A stretch of 64,000 nucleotides of DNA from Macrosoma leucophasiata (GCA_036365455.1 JAWQUS010000022.1:6882001-6946000); one strand, 5' to 3'. Positions 19,001 through 24,082 are shown, counted from the first letter of the stretch. The notes: a model not told the origin generated them from the letters alone. Program-made: numbers and translations.

Positions 19001-20537
19001 GAGGCCTAAGGGTCAAAGGCTCGTCCACGGGGGCTTTGTGAGCCCCCTCCCCTCTCTCCCCTTCATCACTTGCCACGATGATCATATGGCCTATCCCCCT
19101 TATGGCTTAGGTCCAGCAGTGGACATCTTTCGGCTGAAATGATGAAGATGATGAAAACCGCATAGAACTAATTGAAAAAAGATTCTGAGTTTATTTTGGC
19201 AATTTGTCTCAGGCTTTGGAACTCTGTTTCTTTCCTCCGTTTTCTCCGTTTTTTTCAAAACGTGTTTGCTTTCTGCACCAAATAAAGTTTTACTACTAAT
19301 TCACTCCATGAGGTGGCCCGTCTGCTGGTCTGTCAACCTTCTCACATAAAAAAACGTACCATCGAAATCCAAGTTATCCCGATCTCTATCTCTGTCCCGC
19401 TCCCGCTCGCGGCGATACTCCCTCGAGCCCTCCCTCTCTCGCTCCGGAAAACCCCGATGTCGATCAGTCGGCGTCCGATCGTGGCCGCGCGCGGACGTCA
19501 CCTCATTTAACGGTAGAGATCTGTAATTTTATTGTTTGTTGTAAGAATAGCGTAATTAATTAGCTTTTATGTAAGTGACAAAAGAGAGTATTAAGGACTA
19601 AATAGCACGGATAGTGTCCAAAGTGTTCAAAAAATCATTGAGATCCCAGTTATTTAGTACCGCTTACTATCACATTTGACATTTTAGCAACGTCTCCAAA
19701 CGAATGCAAATGCAACAATAATTCATTTCTTTTTTAATTTCAAAAGCATCCCATCCCTCATAGGATTGCGTCAACGGACGGTCCCGCGCCGCCCTCATCC
19801 AGCGATTGCCCGCAACCTTCTTCAGGTCGTCGGTCCACCTCTTGGGGGCCTGTCTACGTCTCTTGGCTGAATGATGATGAATTCACATACCGTCAATGTG
19901 AAATGTATGCTTACTTTTTTATGTAAGGAGGCAAACAACAATGTTCACATTGATGTTAAGTGATGACTGCAGCCTATAGACACCCACACAAAGACCAGAG
20001 GTCTTGAAGATGCGTTGCCACCCCTGAGACCTTAGTTATTATGTCTCTGTGATAGTTACTACGGGGCCATACATTACCATCTAATCGGAACACGATAGCA
20101 CTGAACAGTACCATTTAGCGGGCGAAAATTATGTAATGCTGTGGTGCCTGCGCCCTCGAGCTCCACACTGAAACTCTACCACCAGTAAAATTGACACCAC
20201 CATAACATAAAAATAAACATCAAACTTACCTAAGATTGACTCTATGCTCCGCCTGCCGCACCGCGGAATGCCGATGCTGCTGCTGCCTTATGCTGACCTG
20301 GTTCTGCCGCAAATACGCCTCAACCTTCCCCTCGTTCTCACTCCGATTCTGCGTTCTCTTTCTATCTTCTTTCCTCTTTTCCTTCTTCTCCATTCGAGCC
20401 TCTAAAGGCGCGTTTAGCACCTGAATATTACCACCATGGTTATAGTTTAATGGATCAAACTCCCGCGTGGTGTTCTTCTTGGCCTTTCTATATTGGGACT
20501 TAGGCACCACCTCGCTATATATTGGCATATTCGACAT
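977..20537 (-). CDS. rols: rolling pebbles/TANC-type STAND ATPase scaffold gene (5' part, 11 exons)
   Basis: Eleven minus-strand exons joined by GT/AG introns give 722 open codons with no phase conflict; the 3' part lies beyond position 1. Residues 222-229 are GDAGSGKT (Walker A), 597-606 LFLLVDAIDE (Walker B), 636-645 WLLLVATARR (sensor-like); RKITLDEL and LRIKSDGCLLYLEK follow. This order matches the STAND ATPase of insect rolling pebbles/antisocial and vertebrate TANC1/2. Family knowledge: these are cytoplasmic scaffolds with ankyrin and TPR repeats after the ATPase, used in myoblast fusion (fly) and at synapses (mammal); those C-terminal repeats would be outside this window. Residues 1-180 are basic and Ser/Arg-rich, and about 220 acidic, Ser-rich residues separate PGEFLRSLA from Walker B. 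The start ATG at 20537 has A at -3, and no upstream exon was found. Assignment is from memory of the family, without a search. Confidence 0.85.
1112..1640 (-). repeat. Family A retroposon split by a MITE
   Basis: Full-length family A copy (poly(A) side as the T-run near 1112, head end ACCACCAGTAAAA at 1640), interrupted at 1227-1463 by an inverted-repeat element. Its A-tail end lies only 34 bases upstream of the exon 11 acceptor. Confidence 0.8.
1227..1463. mobile_element. 237-bp MITE with 29-bp TIRs and TA target duplication
   Basis: Left end TAGGTCGCGCCAGG.. and right end ..GTGGCGCGACCTA are inverted repeats matching at 28 of 29 positions (1227-1255 against 1435-1463). Both sides carry TA (1225-1226, 1464-1465). 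The empty family A consensus reads GCGTTACCAC at this place, so the duplication is directly shown. A TA target points to the Tc1/mariner superfamily. No coding capacity. Confidence 0.85.
1648..1978 (+). mobile_element. Helitron-like non-autonomous element
   Basis: Contains GGGAACGGCTGGACCGATTT and ends CGCGGACGAAGTCGCG then GGCACAGCTAGT: a short hairpin close to a CTAGT terminus, as Helitrons have. A related copy runs the other way at 58148-58470. A TCTG-rich microsatellite lies at 1768-1803. Confidence 0.45.
1979..2530 (+). repeat. Diverged interspersed repeat with internal direct duplication
   Basis: Opens with ACCGACTTCGAAAAAAGGAGG, also found at 56350. Two direct copies of about 170 bases follow (around 2120-2240 and 2280-2395), both holding GGAGAAATCGAGGGAA and TAGCACACTT. 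Short ORFs here are repeat translations. Confidence 0.5.
2638..2945. mobile_element. Foldback MITE (family J)
   Basis: Inverted arms of about 80 bases: 2638-2722 reads AACCGTCTTC..AATAGACAAAAACAC.. and 2850-2943 is its reverse complement. The spacer holds GGCACCGACTTCAAACCTAT, also present in the foldback at 10147-10600, so the two belong to one family. Confidence 0.65.
2950..3160 (+). mobile_element. Helitron-like fragment
   Basis: Carries CTCGAGAACGGCTGGACCGA and GAAAGTCCAGGAAAGG, shared with 31040-31135 and 41150-41250. The 3' terminus seen in related copies is missing here. Confidence 0.4.
3208..3345 (+). mobile_element. Family E tRNA-derived SINE
   Basis: Head ACTTCGGTAGCTTAGTGG, B box AGGTTCGATTCC, closing CCGAAGT pairs with ACTTCGG like an acceptor stem. 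The anticodon arm does not form a normal 5-bp stem with 7-nt loop, and a T/C-rich tail with TTTCTTT follows. Relatives lie at 20795, 38340-38560 and 42912. Confidence 0.6.
3509..3935 (-). pseudogene. R1-like LINE reverse transcriptase C-terminus
   Basis: Minus-strand reading of about 140 residues ending in a stop at 3509. It contains LTQVFTGHGYHEQYLHR and a C-terminal cysteine/histidine cluster CRCDDTSIQSFHHLLTDCP (C-x-C-x8-H-x4-C), which is the usual end of R1/Jockey-type non-LTR polyproteins after the RNase H domain. It continues upstream as the RNase H fragment at 4127-4290, from which family A at 3946-4126 separates it. A dead 5'-truncated copy within the TANC-type gene intron. Confidence 0.7.
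3946..4126 (-). repeat. Family A retroposon, 5'-truncated, inserted in a LINE
   Basis: Keeps the A-tail end (T-run at 3949-3960) and stops after GGGCCGTAC, about 170 bases in. It separates the two parts of the R1-like LINE fragment, so it is younger than that LINE copy. Confidence 0.75.
4127..4290 (-). pseudogene. LINE RNase H domain fragment
   Basis: Minus-strand translation gives HFVWIKAHNKIPGNEEADGA, the C-terminal RNase H motif (WI.AH..I.GNE.AD), then AAKDAA. It is the upstream neighbour of 3509-3935 in the same dead element. Confidence 0.65.
4337..4436 (-). CDS. rols: TANC-type gene exon 10
   Basis: Acceptor ATATTTCAG, 100 nt, donor CTACG/GTCAGT; phase 1 in, phase 2 out. Encodes GCRKITLDELSRAHVAADVQ then RYVLARLDCEPRLR. 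Joined to exon 9 it reads TKMFTGCRKITLDEL, the continuity expected of the TANC ATPase. Confidence 0.88.
4656..5005 (-). repeat. Family H retroposon-like repeat
   Basis: A-tail side at the left as a T-run, then TATTTATGGCATCGCTATTA; the far end is TTTCCCGCC, which on the minus strand reads GGCGGGAAACTTGAAAG. Longer relatives lie at 37040-37568 and 46955-47378, where the head reads GGAGTTTTGGCGGGAACC. Origin unknown. Confidence 0.6.
5260..5283. promoter_or_regulatory. Pair of DRE-like ATCGAT boxes
   Basis: CTATCGATATTTCTTATCGAT holds two TATCGAT cores 13 bases apart. TATCGATA is the DREF-binding element of insect core promoters. The site lies in intron 9 with no transcript start supported, so it may be chance. 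Confidence 0.15.
5486..5790 (-). repeat. Tandem array of partial exon-9 copies with G-runs
   Basis: Downstream of exon 9 on the minus strand, its last 96 nt plus the first intron bases (GTATGT and 10-14 G) recur at 5673-5768 and 5558-5653, with a 51-nt partial at 5486-5536. Periods are 118 and 115, differing in G-run length. Each copy starts AGGGCTGCTGG and encodes LLARHQHLLPHWLLLVATAR. Copies keep a donor but have only a G-run before their AG, so normal splicing should treat them as intron. Confidence 0.9.
5791..5925 (-). CDS. rols: TANC-type gene exon 9 (ATPase sensor region)
   Basis: Acceptor GCAATGTCCCCAG preceded by a T-run, 135 nt, donor ACGG/GTATGT; phase 1 in and out, so the exon is symmetric. 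Encodes QRREEGCEGSIAGLLARHQ then HLLPHWLLLVATARRHARHL and TKMFTG. The upstream acceptor was preferred to TATTGCAG at 5887 because it retains SIAGLLARH, which matches the family better; both are in phase. The donor is followed by about 14 G. Confidence 0.82.
5926..6387. other. Intron sequence, no gene
   Basis: Contains two short GGGGAATT-centred inverted stretches (near 6070-6095 and 6284-6303) but no repeat I can name and no exon signal. Confidence 0.4.
6388..6964. mobile_element. Large foldback MITE
   Basis: Arms of about 170-190 bases: 6545-6740 (CTATTCGCAAAAATTTACAA..) and 6745-6915 (reverse complement with about 85% match by eye). Outer ends TGTGTCATTCG and CGAACGACACA are also inverted. 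The centre is AT-rich. About 575 bp, no coding capacity. Confidence 0.6.
7200..7640 (-). pseudogene. RTE-like LINE tail (family C)
   Basis: Minus-strand reading holds EMRSLRKICGVSLTDRVRNE, then GRPRLTYHDQIGRVL and RRACMKRMMKVDEAREVC, the usual C-terminus of endonuclease-reverse transcriptases common in moth genomes. A TGA replaces the Trp codon seen in the sister copy at 34775-35145 (..GMLRWFG..). The 3' UTR ends CTACCCCGTTAGGGACCTGG then TGTGAAGATACATA. 5'-truncated and dead. Confidence 0.75.
7641..8120. other. Intron sequence, no gene
   Basis: AT-rich intron 8 sequence; no exon signal or shared repeat seen apart from short T-runs. Confidence 0.4.
8122..8341 (+). mobile_element. Family B SINE, 5'-truncated
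   Basis: Body and tail only: GGTTCTATTGGGATTTTTCC through CTACCCCTTCGGGG to GTCAAGTTACG. It lies 80 bases downstream of the exon 8 donor, opposite to the gene, and provides the last residues of a read-through ORF from exon 8. Confidence 0.8.
8421..9114 (-). CDS. rols: TANC-type gene exon 8 (acidic linker and Walker B)
   Basis: Acceptor TCAATTACAG, 694 nt, donor TAATG/GTGAGT; phase 0 in, phase 1 out. Starts LPEILPRSNAITTNPFLDQ. About 150 residues of Ser/Glu/Lys-rich, probably disordered sequence lead to PPPIPSLPISPRTLIANAYY, then AILFPLLEIDPPKQCLFLLV and DAIDEGTGN. LFLLVDAIDE is the Walker B motif, with the acidic residues needed for Mg/ATP in STAND ATPases. The ORF reads on past the donor into a SINE, which is not coding. 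Confidence 0.9.
9262..9800 (-). repeat. Family A retroposon with tripled tail-end segment
   Basis: The A-tail-proximal 120 bases occur three times in tandem (about 9262-9389, 9390-9512, 9513-9640). The first two end identically at CCCTGAAATCTA; the third continues into the rest of the repeat to ACCACCATAAG near 9800. Confidence 0.75.
9905..10032 (+). pseudogene. LINE reverse transcriptase fragment
   Basis: Plus-strand reading VLSKLNYMDPVYGPRLFSKT then QKCIQRVQNACPRFCCV resembles the thumb-region segment of Jockey/CR1-type reverse transcriptases (KLNY.D.VYGP..., RVQNACARF). It ends abruptly and is followed by a family Q fragment. Confidence 0.5.
10034..10146 (+). repeat. Family Q element end
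   Basis: GTTTCATTTGCCCCCTTCAT and GCATCGGACGTTAGGTACC recur inverted at 28140-28200. The opposite end of what may be the same element lies at 11396-11515. Confidence 0.5.
10147..10600. mobile_element. Foldback MITE (family J) with SINE in its loop
   Basis: Arms of about 130 bases: 10147-10277 and 10468-10598 are near-perfect reverse complements (AACCGACTTCAAAACTG..AAGTCGGT). The loop holds a 3' piece of family B at 10345-10437. Non-coding. Confidence 0.75.
10345..10437 (+). mobile_element. Family B SINE 3' fragment
   Basis: AACGTAACCGGCGAATCATG through the CTACCCCTTCGGGGATTACA tail to GTGAAGTTACG, lying in the loop of the foldback element. Confidence 0.75.
10602..10786 (-). repeat. Family A retroposon, 5'-truncated
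   Basis: T-run of about 20 (A-tail on the minus strand) followed by family A to GGGCCGTACATTA, the same region where the copy at 3946-4126 stops. Confidence 0.75.
10787..11569. other. Intron sequence with a family Q remnant
   Basis: No exon signal. 11396-11515 matches the inner part of family Q (TTGACTTAGGTGACA.., CAATTTGACAATTTGTCA, ACTATGAAACTAACG). The rest is AT-rich and unassigned. Confidence 0.4.
11570..11975 (+). repeat. Family R LINE-like 3' end split by a SINE
   Basis: TTGATGCTTTCCATATTATA.. and GAGGAGCCTAATTATATG match 62885-63050. The copy is split by family D at 11719-11941 and resumes AAATAAATGAATAAACTGAA. The tail of short A-rich repeats suggests a LINE 3' UTR. Confidence 0.6.
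11719..11941 (-). mobile_element. Family D tRNA-derived SINE
   Basis: On the minus strand: GACGACCCGGTTTGTCCAAC.. with B box GGTTCGATCCC and closing ACCGGG, then ..GGCACCCACGACACAGG and tail GGCTGTGAGTGTAAGCGTAT. Flanked by AAATAAA on both sides, a likely 7-base target duplication within family R. Relatives at 44158 and 59629. Confidence 0.8.
12087..12205 (-). CDS. rols: TANC-type gene exon 7
   Basis: Acceptor TATGTTACAG, 119 nt, donor CTAAT/GTGAGT; phase 1 in, phase 0 out. Encodes DQRTDEEECSSGRRTRTIER then LHEREDYMDSIDDAALSSPN, an acidic linker between the P-loop exons and Walker B. Confidence 0.82.
12231..12553 (+). mobile_element. Family B SINE, full length
   Basis: AACTGCCTCAGTAGCCTAGT head, GGTTCGATTTCC B box, body with an internal duplication of the CCAATAGAACTC/GGTTCTATTAGG area, tail to GTGTGAAGTTACG. 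Starts 26 bases upstream of the exon 7 acceptor, antisense to the gene. Confidence 0.85.
12822..13126 (+). mobile_element. Family B SINE, full length
   Basis: Complete copy from AACTGCCTCAGTAGCCTAGT to GGCGTGAAGTTACG; B box GGTTCGATGCC. Confidence 0.85.
13190..13284 (-). CDS. rols: TANC-type gene exon 6
   Basis: Acceptor ATAATTACAG, 95 nt, donor GTGAAG/GTAACT; phase 2 in, phase 1 out. Encodes RNSDEDRLIHRFREMGDDGE then ESSKPLLADSE, acidic and probably a linker. Phase agreement with exons 5 and 7 is the main support. Confidence 0.8.
13438..13782 (+). mobile_element. Family B SINE fragment split by a family K insertion
   Basis: AACGTAACCGGCGAGTCGTG..GGTGTTTG (13436-13462) resumes at 13713 as TTTGCATGTATGATTG and runs to the GGCGTGAAG tail. 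Between lies family K (13463-13712), flanked by TTTG on both sides as a possible target duplication. Confidence 0.7.
13463..13712. repeat. Family K repeat
   Basis: Holds CACAGCGAGACACATAATAC, CGTAATATGTGTCTCACGGC and an AGGTACCTT..AAGGTACCT hairpin; the second copy is 36405-36655. Nature unknown; the A/G-rich start could be a retroposon tail. Confidence 0.6.
13783..14283. other. Intron sequence, no gene
   Basis: Contains TTATTCGCGGACTGAA and ..CCGCGAATAAAGAGC at its two sides, echoing TCTTTATTCGCG at 13345, so an old inverted repeat element may span 13340-14275. No coding signal. Confidence 0.35.
14284..14532 (+). pseudogene. RTE-like LINE tail (family C)
   Basis: Plus-strand copy of the family C C-terminus: ACAGATATACAATGCGAATG encodes the QIYNANVDG segment, with frameshifts, ending in the UTR CTACCCCGTTAGGGACCTGG CGTGAAGATACATA. 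Sense is opposite to the TANC-type gene. Confidence 0.7.
14751..15141. repeat. 16-bp minisatellite
   Basis: About 24 head-to-tail units of ATGTATATGTTTGCGC. Units at the right end change to GTGTATATGTTTGCGT. All six frames are nearly open, producing long but meaningless ORFs. Located in intron 5 of the TANC-type gene, beside a decayed exon copy. Confidence 0.95.
15172..15286 (-). pseudogene. Decayed duplicate of TANC-type exon 5
   Basis: Minus-strand reading YGEFVRSLTMEILSQPCHSR mirrors PGEFLRSLAMQILSQSSHTR of exon 5 at 15547-15686. It keeps an acceptor (AATATCAG) but the donor place reads CAAAG/CTAATT, without GT, and a net loss of bases in its second half breaks phase with exon 6. I judge it an inactive exon duplication 260 bases downstream of the original. 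Confidence 0.75.
15547..15686 (-). CDS. rols: TANC-type gene exon 5
   Basis: Acceptor AATATTCCAG, 140 nt, donor CAGAG/GTAAAC; phase 0 in, phase 2 out. Encodes SQNENSQRPGEFLRSLAMQI then LSQSSHTRASGDRELSPRDD and TTPLSQ. PGEFLRSLAMQI fits the segment after the P-loop in TANC ATPases. Confidence 0.85.
15718..16010. mobile_element. Family G hAT-type MITE with exact 8-bp duplication
   Basis: Ends CATAGAGCAAC.. and ..GTTGCTCTATG within GC-rich TIRs of about 50 bases (CCACCGGCCGCGGCGGACCG). Target duplication TTTACACT at 15710-15717 and 16011-16018. Starts 31 bases upstream of the exon 5 acceptor. Confidence 0.85.
16052..16640 (-). repeat. Diverged family A copy with inserted hAT-like repeats
   Basis: Family A is recognisable at 16052-16210 and 16555-16645. 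Between them two copies begin CAGTGATTCCCAAAGTGGTC (16218 and 16381), a start typical of non-autonomous hAT elements, the second closing near TTTGGGCACCTCTG. Confidence 0.5.
16849..16967 (-). CDS. rols: TANC-type gene exon 4 (Walker A)
   Basis: Acceptor TTCATATTTCAG, 119 nt, donor TACAG/GTAAGC; phase 1 in, phase 0 out. With the last base of exon 3 it encodes GDAGSGKTALCQELSQPGQG then PQARQQRALNRRLLARYFIQ. GDAGSGKT is a perfect P-loop (GxxGxGKT). An earlier GT after GCGAG was passed over since the later donor is stronger and keeps LLARYFIQ. Confidence 0.9.
17223..18466 (+). mobile_element. Helitron-like element with internal tandem duplication
   Basis: Starts TCCTACTACTATTATAAAGG and ends CACGCGAACGAAGTCGCGGG CAAAAGCTAGT, i.e. 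5' TC, 3' hairpin and CTAGT, the hallmarks of Helitrons. Its first 380 bases occur twice in tandem (17223-17600, 17606-17985) with almost no change, and each holds a doubled 32-base segment beginning TATAGCTTATACATC. Confidence 0.65.
18669..18863 (-). CDS. rols: TANC-type gene exon 3
   Basis: Acceptor TTTTTTTCTAG, 195 nt, donor CTAG/GTGAGT; phase 1 in and out. Encodes GTPLSPIAARHENRPVRKSS then STHRVSEAAISTDKRRFFCR, EWAFQKIAHCLEQRPASKTC and GALIL, directly before the P-loop glycine. The hydrophobic GALIL strand leads into the P-loop, as in other STAND ATPases. Confidence 0.88.
18883..19014 (-). repeat. Family A retroposon, 5'-truncated
   Basis: T-run then ATGTTATGAAAGTGACAAAC to CTGAGGCCTAAG; the head side is lost. 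It begins 20 bases upstream of the exon 3 acceptor on the minus strand. Confidence 0.75.
19015..19180 (+). repeat. Short LINE-tail-like fragment
   Basis: GGTCCAGCAGTGGACATCTT then TCGGCTGAAATGATGAAGAT resembles common moth LINE 3' ends; the same GCCGAAAG..CACTGTTGGAC wording appears inverted at 33780. Confidence 0.4.
19360..19520 (-). CDS. rols: TANC-type gene exon 2
   Basis: Acceptor TAAAATTACAG, 161 nt, donor GATG/GTACGT; phase 2 in, phase 1 out. Encodes SLPLNEVTSARGHDRTPTDR then HRGFPEREREGSREYRRERE and RDRDRDRDNLDFDG, a highly charged RE/RD stretch. Both junction codons (AGA and GGA) are formed correctly with neighbours. Confidence 0.82.
19738..19885 (-). repeat. LINE 3'-end fragment (family S)
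   Basis: CCTCATCCAGCGATTGCCCG then CAACCTTCTTCAGGTCGTCG and GGTCCACCTCTTGGGGGCCT. The same series of words occurs at 33840-34060. A frequent moth LINE tail; 5'-truncated. Confidence 0.5.
19913..20190 (-). repeat. Family A retroposon, full length, diverged
   Basis: TTTTTTATGTAAGGAGGC to CTCTACCACCAGTAAAA. Ends 40 bases from the exon 1 donor. Confidence 0.75.
20230..20537 (-). CDS. rols: TANC-type gene exon 1 (start codon)
   Basis: ATG at 20537 in context AATAATGTCG (A at -3), 308 nt, donor CTTAG/GTAAGT, phase 2 out. Encodes MSNMPIYSEVVPKSQYRKAK then KNTTREFDPLNYNHGG, a Lys/Arg/Glu-rich stretch (EKKEKRKEDRKR) and a Gln/His-rich end. The frame stays open for 15 codons upstream with no ATG and no convincing acceptor, so this is the likely N-terminus of this isoform; longer isoforms with more upstream exons remain possible. 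Confidence 0.78.
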
Positions 20538-20590
20538 TATTCTTCTTACGCTGCTACCTTTGGTTAAAATATAACTTAACACACTTTGGC

Positions 20591-20598
20591 TATCGATA
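20591..20598. promoter_or_regulatory. DRE-like box upstream of the TANC-type start
   Basis: TATCGATA, the palindromic DREF element of insect core promoters, 54 bases upstream of the ATG. No TATA box is evident. Position makes it a candidate core promoter element; inferred only. Confidence 0.35.
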
Positions 20599-20794
20599 AA
20601 TAACTAGGAACGGTTTGAGTTTTGTTTTAAAAAGAGGAAAACATTAGCCTTATGTTTTGTATCACATGCTGTGAGGTTCCGAGATTCTGGTCATTTTTTC
20701 TGGGGTGGTCCGAGTTACTTTGGAGTACCTGGAACAAGAGAGATGTACGTTAGTAAAGAAGCAAGACTCAGTTTAAAGATGCAGAGTTTGGTCA

Positions 20795-20870
20795 AGGGTT
20801 TAAAGGTCACGGGGTTATTAGTCCAGTCGCTCTACCAACTGATCTACCGAAGTTCACACCGGACTGTAGA
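20795..20870 (-). mobile_element. Family E-related tRNA-like head
   Basis: Minus strand reads ACTTCGGTAGATCAGTTGGT AGAGCGACTGGACT.., matching family E (ACTTCGGTAGCTTAGTGG). No proper TPsiC arm follows, so it is a decayed SINE, not a tRNA gene. Confidence 0.45.
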
Positions 20871-22517
20871 ATTCATCTTTCACATTTTTTTTATGATACT
20901 CTAATTGAGGCTGTGTTACTAAATAAATAAATTAAATTAAATTCGGTGACGGTTCGGGAAAAATGTCATTTTTTGGTCACAAAATACTTGTGTCAGTAAG
21001 ACCTTAGCGTTACTAGGATAGCGAATAAATATACGTGATATTGGGGGATGGCTCTCCCATCCCATGGGTTTGACCCAAATCTTACGATATCTGGCTGAGG
21101 AGGGGAGGGGTTGAAAATTAGTTAAAAACACCTCATGTAATAAATGGACACCCTAATTTGTCGATACTTTATATCATGATCCATCTGTCACTCCCGCGAA
21201 GAACAGGCTTGTACTTATTAAAAAAAACACAACGCACAAAACGCTTGAACCTTAGAAATAGTAGAATAACCCTATTGAAATCATAATCGATCCACCACTC
21301 CTTGATATTTTAAAACTCAGCCTCTGCTATCAAAACCTTTCCAACAAGCTACACTCCACTTGCAAAGCCCAAAGTCCTTTCAATGGCTTTTGAACCGTAG
21401 TGCTCGCATGAAAAAACGAAGGGGTGAGGTTACTGAATGCCTATAAGTATCCTTTTTGTTAGCACACGAGCCTTTTGGGCAGAAATGGTTATGTCAAACA
21501 ACGTCTAAATATAAAAAATATAGAAAACCTATAGACTTACCCCCATATTCATAAACGTATTTTAGCTATAGTGTTGCTAATCTCTCCTTCGTCGTTTTCT
21601 ATCCTGCACATTTGACAATGCAACTGACAAAGACAAAGCATTCTATAGCTAAAACGTATCTAATGTACGTTTTTGAATAAGGGTGTTATACTATTAACAA
21701 AGTTATTTATAATACGACTAGCTGACCCGGCAAACTACGTATTTCCTCAGAATGAAATAATGTGTCAAAGGTTTGATCGATACGGACTATTTGTATGGGA
21801 AAATGAAATTGTGTTTTTTACTATTCAATTTCTTCATATTTTCTTACCTTGTCCGTATACAACGTGTAACAGGATTGAATGTACAACCCAAATCTAGTTT
21901 GGTCAGAATCGATAACCGAATCGATTTCAGGCATTTCTGATATAGGTAATAGGTATTTTGTCCCAAAATTAATTAAAATTAAGGAAATTATGGTCACCCG
22001 TTTGGAGAACAGTCAATACAAACGAAAATGAGACTAACGTCTGTCTAAAATAAAATGCTTGTCTCAACAAGTTTATTAGAACTTGTTGAGTCGTGCTTTT
22101 TATTATAAATAAAAATTTTAGAAATAAAATAGTGGAAATTAATCTTATTATTAGCGAGTGTTATATAAGGGTACGCAGGTTATGCTGCATCACATTGCAA
22201 CTGTGTGGGTGTGTGAGTAGGTTCGTGTTTTATGTGCGGCCGTAAGTAGAGGTAGGGTAAGTATGCATAGGGTGTGCATACTGTTCGTACTAATAGAGGA
22301 CAACTTATTTCTTGATCAAAAAATATTAAATACATTTACATTTAATTTCAGTTCATGTATTATAATAATAACTCGATTTTGTAATCGGCGTGTTAGATAG
22401 TGTGCATTATTTCCGTTACATGTTGTATATCAAACCTTTGACATATTATTTAATTGGGAAGCAATACGAAGTTTGACGAAACAGCTAGTAACAGATATAT
22501 TTAATAGAAGAGATATG
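20871..22517. other. Intergenic, mostly unassigned
   Basis: No supported gene. 21715-21890 is a Helitron-like piece (GACTAGCTGACCCGGCAAAC.., minus sense) with TTTGATCGATACGGACTATT as in other copies. The rest is AT-rich. Confidence 0.4.
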
Positions 22518-22682
22518 TTTCAGGCAATGAGGTTACTATAAACACAGTACAAATATGAACAGTGTGGAAACTACGTACAAAACGTTCGAAACGGCACACT
22601 AACACAAACATGCGCCTCGAACAGTTTCCACACTGTTCATATTTGTACTGTGCTATAAATTAGTAACCTAATTGCCTGAAAG
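22518..22682. mobile_element. 165-bp foldback MITE
   Basis: Arms TTTCAGGCAATGAGGTTACT.. and ..AGTAACCTAATTGCCTGAAA of about 57 bases, including CAGTACAAATATGAACAGTG and its complement. The loop is about 50 bases. Confidence 0.75.
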
Positions 22683-22952
22683 ATAATTATATTTTCATAG
22701 CATTACACCCCTACAATAAGCTTTACACAAATAGGTTCATTTGCTTCGTACGAATACACACAATACATATAAACCAATGTGCAATCAGTGAAGTCTGTTT
22801 GAAAAGATACGCACTCTTAGCAATGGTAATAAAAGCTATATTTGTCTGTTTTTGGATAAACGGTGAGATACTATAAACCCGGACTATATACACAACACAA
22901 CGTTGGTGGTTTGGTACATAATCCGTTGTTCATACACGACGTCGGTTCGTAG

Positions 22953-23475
22953 CATAGAGCAACACGGCACACCGCGGACACTCCGCCAAAATTCCATACA
23001 AACGCTTAATTTGGTCTCTATTAGACAGACATCAATCAGTGACGTGTATTTACACGCGCACCTGTGTGCGTAGCACGTACAAAATACCAACCGGCGCCCA
23101 TAAGAAGGGAGGAGGTTGGGTGATGCGGAGAAATCGGGCGGGACGTCGAAGTGTCCATTCTATACGTTGCATTATTACATATTCTCTGCCGGAGGGGAGT
23201 AGCCATATGCAGGCTTTCCTCTCTGTCGAAGTACAAGCCCAAGTGGGGTTATGTCTGTCGCCTAGATGTATAAATGTGTGCTTGTAATTGTTTATTTATG
23301 TATTTTGTTAAAGTCAAGGTGTGAGTTTCGTAGTAATAAACGATTTTTTTTGTAGTGTGTGTGTATCACACGTAGTTGGGGAACTACGGAAAATGACAGA
23401 CTGTTTTGCATCGGTTATAAACACTAGAGCTATGGCTACTCCCCTCCGGCGGCCGGTGGCCCGTGTTGCTCTATG
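22953..23475. mobile_element. Family G hAT-type MITE split by family F
   Basis: Left end CATAGAGCAACACGG at 22953 and right end GTTGCTCTATG at 23475, flanked by an exact 8-base duplication GTTCGTAG (22945-22952, 23476-23483). Family F (22968-23188) sits inside the left TIR; about 18 bases of TIR are missing at the junction. Confidence 0.85.
22968..23188 (+). repeat. Family F repeat nested in family G
   Basis: CACACCGCGGACACTCCGCC to TTATTACATATTCTCTG. Seven copies lie in the window (24083, 29208, 55699, 60008, 60567, 61242). No terminal inverted repeats and no A-tail; superfamily unknown. Common words: GGGCGGGACGTCGAAGTGTC and GACATCAATCAGTGACGTGT. Confidence 0.75.
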
Positions 23476-23609
23476 GTTCGTAGGACACCTGGTGCCATTT
23501 CACTATTAGCTCAATTTCGCATTTTGAAACTACAGTTGGGTTTTTTTCAAATCCCTTGAAATAATTTACTAAAAATCCTCTTGACGCGGCTGTTGGAAAA
23601 AAATTGACG

Positions 23610-23793
23610 TTTGTTTGTTTGTTTATTGCTCAATCACGCTATAGCGGCTGGACGGAGTTCGATGAAATTTTGTACACATGCAGAGTTTAATAGCTGTAAC
23701 ACATAGGGTAGCTTTTATTAAGTTTTTATCCCGTTCAGAGGTTCCTTAGAGAATTTGTAAGTACACGCGGACGAAGTCGCTGGCAAAAGCTAT
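23610..23793 (+). mobile_element. Helitron-like 3' end
   Basis: Ends TACACGCGGACGAAGTCGCT GGCAAAAGCTATTA, the hairpin and CTA(G)T-type terminus, with one change. The upstream part has CGGCTGGACGGAGTTCGATG. Confidence 0.45.
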
Positions 23794-24082
23794 TATTTTC
23801 CAACCTCTGCATATCCTTTCGTAGTAATTCCACATTTAATTTTAAGATAAATCGACCCCAAAACTTAATACCACATATAAAAAAAATATAACACGGATTA
23901 CAAGTATTAAACATAAACCCCAAGTTACGTGGGACGCGTAGGCTGAATACGAACGTGGCTTTTTCCTCTCTCGTCCTAAAAAAAACTTTTATTGGCTATT
24001 ACGGCGATGACACGTCATATGATACGTATAAAGTATGATGTAATTTTGACATTACGAAAGAAATATTATGTGTTAGGGCTCT

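Noticed and set aside
20671..20904. 77-codon ORF upstream of the TANC gene
   Set aside because: Overlaps a tRNA-like SINE remnant and has no supporting features.
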